Shown piece by piece: positions 19,572 to 28,858 of a stretch of 64,000 nucleotides of DNA; the first letter of the stretch is position 1; every line of letters begins with the position of its first letter. Origin of the DNA: Gimesia aquarii (GTDB lineage: Bacteria > Planctomycetota > Planctomycetia > Planctomycetales > Planctomycetaceae); NCBI RefSeq assembly GCF_007748195.1, contig NZ_CP037920.1, forward strand, positions 7,188,062 through 7,252,061, in the 5' to 3' direction. Made by a program: the position numbers and the translations under genes. Under the pieces are notes generated by a model that worked only from the letters and a program-made list of their open reading frames with translations, did not search any database and had not been told where the DNA came from.

Positions 19572-20354
19572 ATGTCTGACGATCAACTCTCTTCGCTATT
19601 TGAGCAAGTCCGTCAAGGGTCACTCTCTGTGGAACAGGCTGTTTCTCATTTTGCGAAGCAGAGCCAGCAGAAATCAGCAATCTTGACTTCTGCTAACATC
19701 GATCTGGATCGTAGTTCACGCTGCGGATATCCTGAAGTGATATTCTGTGAAGGAAAAACTTCTGCTTCTCTTGTTGAAATTTTCTCAACATTACTTGAAT
19801 CAAATCAACGTTGTCTGGGAACACGGATTTCAGAAGAACAAGCGGAAACTGTTCTCAAGCAATTCCCACAGGCGATTTACAATCAGACAGCCCGCACCGT
19901 TCGTATTCCGGAAAAAGATGCTGCGTTTGACGAAAAGCTCATTGCCGGGGAAATTGCCGTCCTGACCGCCGGTACCAGTGATCGCCCCGTGGCAGAAGAA
20001 GCCATCGAAACCTTAACCTGGATGGGTTATAAACCCGACTTCATTCTCGACGTTGGAGTAGCAGGTCCGCATCGTTTACAGGAACAATTACCACGAATTC
20101 AAAATGTCTCCGCTATTGTTGTTGCCGCTGGCATGGAAGGCGCACTACCTTCGGTTGTTGGCGGTTGGGTCTCCTGCCCTGTTATAGCAGTTCCGACCAG
20201 CGTTGGTTATGGAGCCAGTTTAGGTGGCATCGCAGCACTTCTAGGTATGTTAAACAGTTGCGCCGCTAATGTAACTGTTGTGAATATCAATGCAGGATTT
20301 AAAGCGGGCTTCATTGCCGGTTTAATCGCCGACCAGAAACATTATACTTCCTGA
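19572..20354 (+). CDS. larB: LarB-type nickel-pincer cofactor biosynthesis carboxylase
   Basis: A 260-residue cytosolic protein. LarB carboxylates and hydrolyses nicotinic acid adenine dinucleotide in making the nickel-pincer nucleotide of lactate racemase-type enzymes. The N-terminal part has 'RCGYPEVIFCEGKT' (about 50-63). The C-terminal half is the PurE-like part with 'VLTAGTSDRPVAEEAIET' (about 131-148), 'AAGMEGALPSVVGGWVSCPVI' shortened here to its core about 184-204, and 'PTSVGYGASLGGIAALLGML' (about 206-225). A longer frame opens at 19485 but would run through the hairpin at 19510-19538; ATG 19572 gives the usual LarB length. No larA, larC or larE is present in the window. The stop codon overlaps a possible ATG of the next frame (TGATG). 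Confidence 0.88.
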   Translation: MSDDQLSSLFEQVRQGSLSVEQAVSHFAKQSQQKSAILTSANIDLDRSSRCGYPEVIFCEGKTSASLVEIFSTLLESNQRCLGTRISEEQAETVLKQFPQAIYNQTARTVRIPEKDAAFDEKLIAGEIAVLTAGTSDRPVAEEAIETLTWMGYKPDFILDVGVAGPHRLQEQLPRIQNVSAIVVAAGMEGALPSVVGGWVSCPVIAVPTSVGYGASLGGIAALLGMLNSCAANVTVVNINAGFKAGFIAGLIADQKHYTS

Positions 20355-20386
20355 TGTATACCTACCAACTTAAAGAGAGTCCTGCC

Positions 20387-21892
20387 ATGACGATGTCACA
20401 TCTGCGATCTGTGCGCTACCTCATGATTCTGACATTCCTCTGTTTCTGTAATTGCAACATTACTTTAGAAGGATCTGAAGAACCACCGACATTAGAACCG
20501 ATTGTGCGCGTTGTCGACTTAAATGTGGGTGAGTCCACGACTGTCACTCTGAGTAATGGCGAACAGGTACAAGTTAAACTACTCGACTTAAATGAGACGC
20601 GCGACCCCATCCGACAGGCGGTTCGTAGTGCGATCATCACCGTACAGGTTGATGATGAGAAAATCGCACTTGAATCAGGCATGTATAATTTGCCTCGAAA
20701 GACAGGGCGTGTGCAGATCGATTGTTCGATTACCAAGGGGTACAACTCAAACGGAACTCCGGCCTTCTGGGGTCTGGATAAAGATACACGTCTGCGATTT
20801 TGGCCCGCTGACTCACCCTTGCTCAAGCCTGGTTCGTTTATTTATCCCGTTAACCAACGCTGGTTTGCCACTCGGACCTGGTTTGATAATGAACCCGTTG
20901 ATGGTGGCAAAAAAATTCTCCCCAAAATCTATTATCATAGTGGACTGGATATTGGCGGAGCCGAAAAGCTAACTAAAGTCATCGCCGCCACAGATGCCGT
21001 TGTTGTGTCATCTGGAACCGATGTCCTCGAAGGGCACCGCCAAGATACACCAGTTGCACCTCGTTACGATGTGGTCTATCTCATGGATGCACGAGGCTGG
21101 TATTACCGCTACAGTCATCTCCATAAAATCAATGATCATATCCGTCCGGGTCGTCTGATCAAACAGGGGGAAGAAATCGGCATCCTGGGAAAGAAAGGAA
21201 CCAGCGGTGGCTGGTCGCATCTCCATTTTGAAATCAAGAGCCGTCAGCCTTCTGGCAAATGGGGCACACAAGCCGGCTATGCGTTTCTCTGGGAAGCTTA
21301 TCGAAACCAATATCAACCCAAACTGGTTGCGAACTCGCGTCGCAAACATTTTCTGAAAGCAGGAGGCTCAACGACTCTGAAAGGCTCTCAGTCTTATAGT
21401 AAAACCGGCGGTATTCAGAGTTTTGAATGGACCTTCACAGATGGCACTACGGCAAGTGGCGCTGAAGTAAAACGGACCTATCACCAGCCGGGAGTTTTTA
21501 GTGAGATCCTGAAAGTCACTGATCAACAAGGCAATGTCGATTATGATTTCGCGGAAGTCCATGTACTCGATCCGAAAAATCTGGAGAAATATGTGCCCCG
21601 CATCCACGCCGTGTATTGGCCTTCGCTGAAAAACCGAGTGGGTGACCCCATCATATTCAAGGTACGCTCGTTTGGTAATACGGCAGGTAATGAGGTCTGG
21701 GACTTTGGGGATGGCAGCCCTTCGATTAGTGTGAAATCGGATGGCAATGTCAAACCACTGGATGAAAATGGTTATGCTGTCACCAAACATACCTATAAGA
21801 AAGCCGGCGATTATCTGGTCAAAGTGCAACGTAGCCGCAAAGATGGTGTCACGGCTGTAACACACTTGCACGTGCGTGTTGAACCCGAGTAA
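20387..21892 (+). CDS. M23-family peptidase with two PKD-like domains
   Basis: A 501-residue exported protein. The N-terminus has a signal peptide with a cysteine pair ('LTFLCFCNCN', about 15-24), so lipidation is possible. Residues about 20-150 are beta-rich. The LytM/M23 core has HSGLD at 184-188 (His184 and Asp188 as zinc ligands) and HLHF at 278-281 with His280; 'YRYSHLHKI' (about 239) completes the site. The C-terminal part has two PKD-like domains (about 320-390 and 400-500, each with 'FxDG' or 'FGDG' and a terminal 'VxV' strand). Such proteins cut peptidoglycan peptides or act as LytM activators. ATG 20387 follows AAAGAGAG by seven bases; the ATG at 20354 that overlaps the larB stop would add eleven residues and mean tighter coupling. 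Confidence 0.8.
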   Translation: MTMSHLRSVRYLMILTFLCFCNCNITLEGSEEPPTLEPIVRVVDLNVGESTTVTLSNGEQVQVKLLDLNETRDPIRQAVRSAIITVQVDDEKIALESGMYNLPRKTGRVQIDCSITKGYNSNGTPAFWGLDKDTRLRFWPADSPLLKPGSFIYPVNQRWFATRTWFDNEPVDGGKKILPKIYYHSGLDIGGAEKLTKVIAATDAVVVSSGTDVLEGHRQDTPVAPRYDVVYLMDARGWYYRYSHLHKINDHIRPGRLIKQGEEIGILGKKGTSGGWSHLHFEIKSRQPSGKWGTQAGYAFLWEAYRNQYQPKLVANSRRKHFLKAGGSTTLKGSQSYSKTGGIQSFEWTFTDGTTASGAEVKRTYHQPGVFSEILKVTDQQGNVDYDFAEVHVLDPKNLEKYVPRIHAVYWPSLKNRVGDPIIFKVRSFGNTAGNEVWDFGDGSPSISVKSDGNVKPLDENGYAVTKHTYKKAGDYLVKVQRSRKDGVTAVTHLHVRVEPE

Positions 21893-22037
21893 GCCACTTA
21901 GATCCCAGAAAATCCAGTATTATCGGCAAGATCTCTTCTGGTATTTGGTCAGAATCGCTTTTAGAATGGTTCTAACCTTTTCAGAAAACACCATGTTTTT
22001 ACCACGCGACTCAACACCTGCCCGGATCCTACCGTCC

Positions 22038-23897
22038 ATGAAACCTCACCTCTATACTACTTGTTTGATTCTCTTCTTGTTGAATTCCTTTCTGGTAGAG
22101 ATGCTCTCAGCGGCTTCCATTGAAGCTCAGAAACCTGAATTGACGGTCGATTTCAAAACAGCCATTCAAAAACGTTTGCAGTCAATACAAAAACGACCTG
22201 CGCTCATTCATTCGGCCATTGGTGTGACCCGTAAAGGGACACCCATTCCCTGCGTTTATACCAAAGAGGATCTTAACTTTCAGACAGGTAAAATACGCAT
22301 TCTACTGATTGGTGGCCTTGACGGATCCGAAGTTTCGGTGAATTCTGTCATCAGTGCCGTTAACTGGTTTTATGGTTCCACTGCAGCAAAACCACTCCAC
22401 AATACATTTTCAGTCTCGGCGATCCCGATCGCGAACCCGGATGGCTGGGTTTTGGAAAAGGGTCCCAAGAATGCAACAAACGGAAATCCCACTCGCGGTT
22501 ATCCTCCTGTAAGTCCTGCCTACCAGAGTGCCACCAAACCCGAAACGGAATATTTATGGCGTTGGATTGGCATGCATGCCCCCGACCTCGTTTTAGATGT
22601 TCGGGAGGGAAAACAGTTTCAATGGATCATTCCCGTCGATGCCCTTAGATCTGCACGCACCTTAGGAAAACAATTACAACCACAAGTTCGTCCGGTTTTT
22701 GGTTGGGAGCTTGTTTCCAGTCTGGCTTATAAACCACCTTCTCAGATAGGACGCCTACCTGCGCTGGCTGTCGAGATCGCGCCAAACAATTCACCAATGT
22801 TTCTACCAACATTATTGACGGCGATCCAAAAAAGCAAATTCCGAGGGCCTTCCCCCGCTCGGTTGGAAATGATGCGCCGTCTACAACGTACACCAATTCA
22901 AGTCGCCACTCAACTTTCCAAAGTGTATGGCCATGAACTGAAAAGATTATCCTACCTGCCTGTCGTCTCACTCATCAGCCAAATTCGATTGGGAGAGCTC
23001 ACAGGCGATAAGAATCGACTGTCTCATGTTGAAGCCATTACGCAAAAATACCTTTCGAAAAACCCAAAACCTCTCAAAAACCGAGGAGGGGGAAGTCTGA
23101 TTGCCGGGCATTTATTGTTTTCGGAACTAGCGAAAGCAACCGGTAATCGGCAATATGTCAATCTGGCAAAACAGGCAGCGGACCTTGGCTTTGATGAAGA
23201 AGGGTATTTGCGTGAATCGATGCCATTTCATGTCGAGATGAGTGATGCGGTCTTCATGTCGTGTCCAATACTGGCAGCTGTGGGGCGCTTAACGGGAGAT
23301 CCCTGCTATTATGAAATGGCTCAACGACATTGGCGATTCATCCAGAAACTGGACCAAAGACCGGATGGTATTTATCGTAATTCCCCTTTGAGCGACGCAG
23401 CCTGGGGACGTGGTAATGGCTTCCCCGCGCTGGGACTGGCTCTTGTGCTCACTGAACTCCCTCTGAATTCACCGTTACGACAAAGCTTCGTTGCTGGTCA
23501 TCGACGTCATCTTGAAGCACTCAGTCGTCATCAGGACCCCACTGGAATGTGGCATCAAGTCATCGACCACAGAGAAAGTTACCGTGAACTCACCTGTACT
23601 TGTATGATTACCTTTTCAATGATTCGTGGCGTACGTGAGGGTTGGCTAGATGAAAAACAATACGCGCCCCTCATTGAGCGTGCCTGGAATGCGATCAAAA
23701 CGCGTGTCGCCTTTGATGGCACACTCGTTGATGTCTGTACGGGAACCGGAAAACAGACCAGTTTGCGAGGGTATCTTGACCGCATGGCTATCCTCGGAAC
23801 CGATGCCCGTGGCGGCGCTATGGCATTTCTTGTTTCCAATGAGATGGCACAATGGCGAAATCAGCAGACTAATGCTCTAGAGCAAATAATGGATTAG
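22038..23897 (+). CDS. M14-like domain fused to a GH88/GH105-type hydrolase, exported
   Basis: A 619-residue protein. The chosen ATG gives a clear signal peptide ('TTCLILFLLNSFLVEML', about 5-21); the frame is open 162 bases further upstream, which would bury it. Residues about 40-260 follow the M14 carboxypeptidase pattern ('RILLIGGLDGSEVSVNSV', 'PIANPDGW', 'PDLVLDVREG'), but the usual first zinc His is Asp95 (GLDGSE) and the usual third His is Arg189, so zinc binding is unlikely. Residues about 350-610 follow the alpha/alpha-barrel unsaturated glucuronyl/rhamnogalacturonyl hydrolase family, including 'WGRGNGFPALGLAL' (about 456-469). The second part should act on unsaturated uronides released by polysaccharide lyases; the first may bind a sugar or peptide. 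Confidence 0.65.
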   Translation: MKPHLYTTCLILFLLNSFLVEMLSAASIEAQKPELTVDFKTAIQKRLQSIQKRPALIHSAIGVTRKGTPIPCVYTKEDLNFQTGKIRILLIGGLDGSEVSVNSVISAVNWFYGSTAAKPLHNTFSVSAIPIANPDGWVLEKGPKNATNGNPTRGYPPVSPAYQSATKPETEYLWRWIGMHAPDLVLDVREGKQFQWIIPVDALRSARTLGKQLQPQVRPVFGWELVSSLAYKPPSQIGRLPALAVEIAPNNSPMFLPTLLTAIQKSKFRGPSPARLEMMRRLQRTPIQVATQLSKVYGHELKRLSYLPVVSLISQIRLGELTGDKNRLSHVEAITQKYLSKNPKPLKNRGGGSLIAGHLLFSELAKATGNRQYVNLAKQAADLGFDEEGYLRESMPFHVEMSDAVFMSCPILAAVGRLTGDPCYYEMAQRHWRFIQKLDQRPDGIYRNSPLSDAAWGRGNGFPALGLALVLTELPLNSPLRQSFVAGHRRHLEALSRHQDPTGMWHQVIDHRESYRELTCTCMITFSMIRGVREGWLDEKQYAPLIERAWNAIKTRVAFDGTLVDVCTGTGKQTSLRGYLDRMAILGTDARGGAMAFLVSNEMAQWRNQQTNALEQIMD

Positions 23898-24081
23898 TGA
23901 CCGCTCTATTATCAGTAGACTCAGATGAAAGCATTCACGCAAAATCGAAGCCATCATCTGGATCTGGTGATCAGCGATCTGTTATTCTATAACGCGTCCA
24001 ATTTAACCATAGCGGCTTCAAAGCGATGATACGAAGTCCAAACAGTACTGGAGACGCTACAATAAATCTGGATACAGGCTA

Positions 24082-25563
24082 ATGAAATTTTCTGTTCCCA
24101 TTGACTCTTCGTTCAAGAGGTCACTTATGTCGCCGCGTATTTTTTGCATCGCGTTTTTGTTTATCAGTTCTCTCGTTCTCATTACCGCGGACGTTGTCGC
24201 TCAGGCTGAAGAGCCGACTCTCCGGGCTGGAGCTGCAGCTGTAGATATTACACCTCCCATCGGTATTTCCCTCGATGGGGTGATTTCCAAGAATGGGCCT
24301 GTGACTGGAATACACGACCGGCTCTTTGCACGGGCATTGGTACTTGACGATGGTCAGGAACGGATCGCGATTTGTGTGAATGATCTCTGTATGGTGGAAC
24401 GCAGATACTTTGATCGAGCGAAAAATATCGTCAATCAGAAAACCGGCTTCGCTATGAATCGCATCCTCATGACGAGCACGCATACACACGCCGCACCACG
24501 TGTTCCCTATGGCCGTGTGGGAAAACTTGATGATGCTTATTATGACACGCTGGTAAAATTAATCGCCCAAGCCGTTATTCAGGCTCAAGAAAATCTCAAA
24601 CCTGCCCGCATTGGCTGGGGTTCTTTCGATGCCGGCAAGTATGCCGCCTGCCGCAGGTTTTTGTCGAAAAAAGGGAGCGTCTCATTGAATCCGTTTGGTG
24701 TTGCCGGTGATCAGATCAAATCCGTCTCTGGACGTAGTCAGCATGTCATCCAGCCAGCTGCTCCCATTGACCCTCAGTGTTCGATCCTCTCGGTACAACA
24801 TTTAGACGGGACACCACTGGCAATTTTAGGAAATATGAGTATTCATTATTGTGGTGGTTATCAAAAGGGTCAAATCAGCGCCGACTATTTCGGTTCCTAT
24901 GCAAGACATCTCACCAAAAAACTGGAAAAGCATAACACACATCCTCCGTTCGTGGGAATGCTGTCGAATGGAACCAGTGGAAATATTGGAGCGGTCATGA
25001 AACAAGATCGGCGCAAGTATGCCGCTTTTGAATGGATTGAAGAATCCGGGAAACAGTTTGCTGATCAAACATTGAACGTAATTCAAAACCTTGACTATAA
25101 ATCTAACTTAAAACTGGCAATGATGGAGCAAGAACTCGATTTGAAAGTACGCCGCCCTAACGCGGATCGACTGGCGTGGGCTCAAACAATTTTAGCAAAT
25201 CCGCAACAGAAAACGGCGCATCGCTGGTCAAAAATTTATGCCAATGAAGCAATTGAACTGAGCAAGTATCCGAAAACAGAGTCTATCATCATTCAGGCAA
25301 TTCGCATTGGTGATCTGGGAATCGTAGGACTACCTTGCGAAGTGTTTACGGAAACTGGCCTGGCAATAAAACGGCAGAGTCCATTTGCTGCCACGTTCTC
25401 GATGGAACTGGCTAACGGTTCCAGTGGCTACCTGCCGACAGCTGAACAACATGCGCTGGGTGGATATGAAACCTGGCCTGCTCGTAGCAGTTACTTAGAA
25501 ATCGATGCAGAAACAAAAATTCGCCAGACGACACTAAAACTGCTGCAACAGCTTAAACACTAA
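24082..25563 (+). CDS. Neutral/alkaline ceramidase-like exported protein (copy 1)
   Basis: A 493-residue protein with a signal peptide (hydrophobic about 20-38; a later ATG at 24127 would give a tighter one). It follows the N-terminal domain of neutral/alkaline non-lysosomal ceramidases: 'AGAAAVDITPPIGISLDG' (about 49-66), 'RLFARALVLDDG' (about 80-91), 'STHTHAAPR' with His134 and His136 as zinc-ligand candidates, 'GNMSIHYCGG' with a further His, 'NGTSGNIGAV' and 'LANGSSGYLPTAEQHALGGY' (about 451-470). The family hydrolyses the amide of ceramide in its known members, but many planctomycete homologues have no tested substrate. A second copy lies at 49199-50728. It ends 1 base before the convergent PDZ gene. 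Confidence 0.8.
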   Translation: MKFSVPIDSSFKRSLMSPRIFCIAFLFISSLVLITADVVAQAEEPTLRAGAAAVDITPPIGISLDGVISKNGPVTGIHDRLFARALVLDDGQERIAICVNDLCMVERRYFDRAKNIVNQKTGFAMNRILMTSTHTHAAPRVPYGRVGKLDDAYYDTLVKLIAQAVIQAQENLKPARIGWGSFDAGKYAACRRFLSKKGSVSLNPFGVAGDQIKSVSGRSQHVIQPAAPIDPQCSILSVQHLDGTPLAILGNMSIHYCGGYQKGQISADYFGSYARHLTKKLEKHNTHPPFVGMLSNGTSGNIGAVMKQDRRKYAAFEWIEESGKQFADQTLNVIQNLDYKSNLKLAMMEQELDLKVRRPNADRLAWAQTILANPQQKTAHRWSKIYANEAIELSKYPKTESIIIQAIRIGDLGIVGLPCEVFTETGLAIKRQSPFAATFSMELANGSSGYLPTAEQHALGGYETWPARSSYLEIDAETKIRQTTLKLLQQLKH

Positions 25564-25564
25564 A

Positions 25565-26530
25565 CTACTTATCCAGCCAGCTACTGAGTGTCACCTTTAA
25601 CGTCATTAGCACTCCATCTCGATACAACTCAATATCCACAGTATCACCGGCTTCTTTTTTACCTATGAGATCTATTAGCGATTCAAAATGCTCGACTTCT
25701 TCGTTATTGAATTTAGTGATGATATCTCCCGATTGAATACCCGCTTTTTGAGCCGCTAATCCTTTAGTAACGCTACCCACTTTACAAGGATCATTATTAA
25801 CGGAAAGCGCGCCGCTAGAAATTCCTAACATGGCGTCACTGTCCCGATCTTGAAAATGAGTTCCTGGAAGCGCTTTATGCAAGTCATCTATTGCTGGCTC
25901 TGGTATGGGGTGACCTTTTATTACATAGAGAGCTTCAAGTCGGGAAATTCGTTTTATGAAGCGCAACCCTTTTTCGCCTCCTGTCCACTTGGCCCCTAAG
26001 ACAAGATACCGTACCTGCCCTGGTAAAATATTGTCACTCGGTGGGGCTTGTGCAATATCTTCCGCTGTCCAGAGCTTTACCTTCCCTCCCAATTTTCTGA
26101 TTTCGCGAACAGCACGTGCCTCCCGAAAACCGGCATGACGATCTATAGCCTCTTCGGCACGGACCGCTACTGAAGGGTTAGCAGCCTTGGTCAAGGTATC
26201 GAGCGCGTCTTCGGCTTTGCCGACAGAACCTTTTTTCCCCAGCTCATAAATCCGCTCAATGATCAGGATTGCACGAACGGAGGCTTCCAGACTATCGCCT
26301 TTAGTGACTTTCAGCAGTGGTTCGATAACCTGTTCACCATACTCAGGTAATGCACGTGTCGCTTTTTCACGCGTTTTGAAGTCATCACTCTCCAGATCCA
26401 GGATATACTCAATCGCCTGTTGAGGAAGCTTAGTCGTTTTTTCAGCGTCTTTCGCATTCGAGACTTCGCAATGTAAAATTGATGCTGTGATAAGGGCGCA
26501 TCCTGCAATCAAATTCACCCGTGTTAACAT
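25565..26530 (-). CDS. Exported protein with HEAT-like segment and C-terminal PDZ domain
   Basis: A 321-residue protein with a short signal peptide ('LIAGCALITASILHC', about 7-21; the Cys could be lipidated). Residues about 40-160 are helical and resemble HEAT-type repeats ('KTREKATRALPEYGEQVIEP', 'AVRAEEAIDRHAGF'). Residues about 175-225 hold strand patterns, and residues about 235-318 form a PDZ domain with 'NDPCKVGSVTKGLAAQKAGI', 'GDIITKFNNEEVEHFESL' and 'VDIELYRDG'. There is no protease domain. Planctomycetes carry many such PDZ proteins; they may present peptides or partner with proteases in the periplasm. It is 111 bases downstream of a GDPD gene in the same direction. Confidence 0.7.
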   Translation of the reverse strand: MLTRVNLIAGCALITASILHCEVSNAKDAEKTTKLPQQAIEYILDLESDDFKTREKATRALPEYGEQVIEPLLKVTKGDSLEASVRAILIIERIYELGKKGSVGKAEDALDTLTKAANPSVAVRAEEAIDRHAGFREARAVREIRKLGGKVKLWTAEDIAQAPPSDNILPGQVRYLVLGAKWTGGEKGLRFIKRISRLEALYVIKGHPIPEPAIDDLHKALPGTHFQDRDSDAMLGISSGALSVNNDPCKVGSVTKGLAAQKAGIQSGDIITKFNNEEVEHFESLIDLIGKKEAGDTVDIELYRDGVLMTLKVTLSSWLDK

Positions 26531-26641
26531 TTGTCAAAACCTTTAAGCAAACTTTCTCGGAAAAACGCTACTGCTCTTTATTTTCCGAGAAATTCTCGCC
26601 TAAATCAATACGAGACTCCTGAATGTCCGCGGGAAAAGCTC

Positions 26642-27472
26642 CTATTTTTCTGGTTTGAATTCAGAATTCAGTAGTCCAGGACGATCGGAAGTAATGCCTT
26701 CAACACCCATGTTTACAAGTTTTTTAGCATCCTTTACCGAGTTGACTGTCCAGACATAAACGGGTAACCCGGCTGAATTGGCGCGTTTAATAAACTCTTT
26801 CGTCACGAATTTATTGTAACCAACATCCAGACCATCCAGATGAGCGTCTGTTGCTTTTTGAATATAATAATCCGCGTTGTGCACCCATTTTCTTGTTAGT
26901 TTGTTCTGTTTCACTTTGAAGACCCAATACACTTTCAAATCTGGAAATATCTGCTTTGCCTGTTGCATAGTCTCATAATCAAAGCCAATGATTACTGTCT
27001 GTGCTGCTGCTTTTCCGGAAGCGTCCAAATCCTGCTTGAGTTGCGGCAGCACCTCGGCACCGCACTTGATTTCAATAAAGAGTCGCTTATTGTCTGGAAT
27101 CGTATTCAGAATCTGAGTCAGCGTGGGAATTCTTTCGTGCTTGTATTTCGAATTTTTCCACGCACCTACATCCAGAGTCTGTAATTCTGCGAAAGTCTGT
27201 TCTTTCACCGCTTGATCACGTCCCCCGATGCGTTTTGTGGTTTTATCATGATAGGCAACGATCTTCTCGTCTTTGGTGAGATAAATATCGATTTCAACTG
27301 CATCCGCGTTGAGTTGCCAGGCCAGATTTACAGAAGCGAGCGTATTCTCCGGGGCATCGTATGAAGCGCCGCGGTGTCCGATGATTTCGACAGCAGTAAG
27401 ATCAGAAGTCGCTGACACCATGACTAGGCCTGTGAAAAAAACAATGGAATGAGGGAAACGCATGCACGACAT
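26642..27472 (-). CDS. Glycerophosphodiester phosphodiesterase
   Basis: A 276-residue exported enzyme (hydrophobic about 9-21, then 'SDLTAVE'). The GDPD TIM barrel is clear: 'HRGASYDAPENT' at 33-44 with catalytic His33 and metal-binding Glu42, 'AVEIDIYLTKD' with Glu59 and Asp61, and 'YHDKTTKRIGG' with catalytic His74. Later strands carry 'LFIEIKCG' (about 130-137), 'QTVIIGFDYETMQQ' and 'GVEGITSDRPGLL' near the C-terminus. It hydrolyses glycerophosphodiesters to glycerol-3-phosphate and an alcohol, probably for phosphate or carbon scavenging in the periplasm. AAGGA lies about 10 bases before the ATG. Confidence 0.9.
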   Translation of the reverse strand: MSCMRFPHSIVFFTGLVMVSATSDLTAVEIIGHRGASYDAPENTLASVNLAWQLNADAVEIDIYLTKDEKIVAYHDKTTKRIGGRDQAVKEQTFAELQTLDVGAWKNSKYKHERIPTLTQILNTIPDNKRLFIEIKCGAEVLPQLKQDLDASGKAAAQTVIIGFDYETMQQAKQIFPDLKVYWVFKVKQNKLTRKWVHNADYYIQKATDAHLDGLDVGYNKFVTKEFIKRANSAGLPVYVWTVNSVKDAKKLVNMGVEGITSDRPGLLNSEFKPEK

Positions 27473-27799
27473 TTTATCTGATCCTTGGTAAAATATTCTA
27501 AACTCTGTGACAAAATTCTGTTTCCTAATTAGTTATATAGAAGCATATTAAAGCCTTGTAAAGAATCTGTGAAATTTACTTACTGGAACCAACGAAGTTG
27601 TGTTTGTGTCCCCCATCTGAAAATAGAATCGGAAATTCCTGCTTCAAATTGTATATCTGGTATTTAGGGCGTTCCTTGACGATTAGGAGTATCACATCTA
27701 AACTCATTTTTGCTAATCATAACAAATACGATCGTTAGATGACTCTGCTTTGATGTGTGTTGTCTACTGATTATTGGCTTAGTTGAAGGAGTCTCATTG
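27473..27799. other. Divergent intergenic region between GDPD and thiS
   Basis: A 327-base AT-rich region holding the thiSG promoter (separate entry). No TPP riboswitch is seen: the conserved CTGAGA and ACCTGATC-type elements are absent. The leader between the predicted start point and thiS is about 90 bases without a strong hairpin. Confidence 0.5.
27676..27704 (+). promoter_or_regulatory. Sigma-70-like promoter of thiS-thiG
   Basis: TTGACG (27676-27681), 17-base spacer, TAAACT (27699-27704). The position fits a leader of about 90 bases before thiS, and there is no other good candidate in the region. Confidence 0.55.
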
Positions 27800-28000
27800 G
27801 TGCAAATTCAAGTGAATGGTGAAGCCAAAGAGGTTCCCCAGAATTTAACAGTAACCGAACTTTTGACCCAACTGGGACTCCAGCCCAAATATCTGGCTGT
27901 TGAACGAAATTTGATTTTAATTCCACGCGAAGAACACGCTACCTGTACACTGCAGGAAGGTGATCGCCTGGAGATTGTAACACTGGTAGGCGGTGGATAA
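27800..28000 (+). CDS. thiS: ThiS sulfur carrier protein
   Basis: A 66-residue ubiquitin-like protein that carries sulfur as a C-terminal thiocarboxylate for thiazole synthesis. It begins '[18 protein letters not shown]' and ends with the required Gly-Gly ('VTLVGGG'). The start is a GTG at 27800, eight bases after GAAGGAG (27785-27791), which gives the usual ThiS length; a TTG at 27797 is the alternative, and an ATG at 27755 would add an unlikely hydrophobic leader. thiG begins five bases after the stop, so the two are an operon. Confidence 0.9.
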   Translation: MQIQVNGEAKEVPQNLTVTELLTQLGLQPKYLAVERNLILIPREEHATCTLQEGDRLEIVTLVGGG

Positions 28001-28005
28001 CAGAT

Positions 28006-28839
28006 ATGGCAACGATAAGCAGTACAGAAACCTCTCTTACTTTGGGGACTCATCATCTTAACTCCCGGTTGATCGTGGGTACCGGAAAGTATGCAACTTA
28101 CGAATTGATGCAAGAAAGTCTTGAGGTCAGTGGCGCCGACGTCATTACTGTGGCGGTACGCCGCGAACGGTTAATTGATGCAGCTGGTCGGAATATACTC
28201 GATTTCATTGATCTGGAAAAATATACCATTCTGCCAAATACCGCAGGTTGTTTTTCCGCTGAAGATGCGGTTCGCGTGGCACGTATGGGGCGTGAGATTT
28301 TACGAGGTCTGGAAAACCCAGGCGCCGACTGGGTAAAAATTGAAGTTCTCGGTGACACGAAAACGTTGCTCCCTGATCCAGTAGCCACCCTGGAAGCTAC
28401 GAAACAGCTGGTAGATGAAGGATTTTCTGTACTCTGCTATTCAACTGATGATCCAATCACTGCGAAACGTCTGAAAGAAGCGGGTGCGACATCAGTGATG
28501 CCTGCGGGTAGTCCTATCGGCAGCGGTCAGGGAATTTTGAACCCGAACAATATTCGCATCTGTCTGGAATATTTGAAAGAAGACGATCCCGATTACCCTG
28601 TCATCGTTGATGCCGGCGTGGGAACTGCCAGCGATGTCACAATCGCGATGGAGCTCGGCTGTGATGGGGTGTTATTAAATACGGGAATCGCTGGTGCACA
28701 AGACCCCGTCCGTATGGCACGCGCTATGAAAAGCGCGATCGAGGCGGGACGCGATGCCTATCTCGCTGGCCGGATTCCCAGGAAGCTCTATGCGACTGCT
28801 TCCAGTCCGGAAACCGGCGTGATTGCCCCAAAGGGATAA
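28006..28839 (+). CDS. thiG: Thiazole synthase
   Basis: A 277-residue TIM-barrel enzyme that condenses 1-deoxy-D-xylulose-5-phosphate, dehydroglycine and the ThiS thiocarboxylate into the thiazole of thiamine. Diagnostic stretches: '[19 protein letters not shown]' (about 20-38), '[20 protein letters not shown]' (about 76-95), '[10 protein letters not shown]' with Lys111 as the likely Schiff-base residue, '[15 protein letters not shown]' (about 166-180), '[20 protein letters not shown]' (about 204-223) and 'LLNTGIAG' near 225. Length is normal. thiS precedes it directly; thiH/thiO and thiF are not in the window. Confidence 0.95.
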   Translation: MATISSTETSLTLGTHHLNSRLIVGTGKYATYELMQESLEVSGADVITVAVRRERLIDAAGRNILDFIDLEKYTILPNTAGCFSAEDAVRVARMGREILRGLENPGADWVKIEVLGDTKTLLPDPVATLEATKQLVDEGFSVLCYSTDDPITAKRLKEAGATSVMPAGSPIGSGQGILNPNNIRICLEYLKEDDPDYPVIVDAGVGTASDVTIAMELGCDGVLLNTGIAGAQDPVRMARAMKSAIEAGRDAYLAGRIPRKLYATASSPETGVIAPKG

Positions 28840-28858
28840 GTTGTTTCCAACGTCCTGA

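Noticed and set aside
27473-27799. Looked for a TPP riboswitch upstream of thiS-thiG.
   Set aside because: The conserved CTGAGA and ACCTGATC-type elements are missing and no matching stem arrangement was found.
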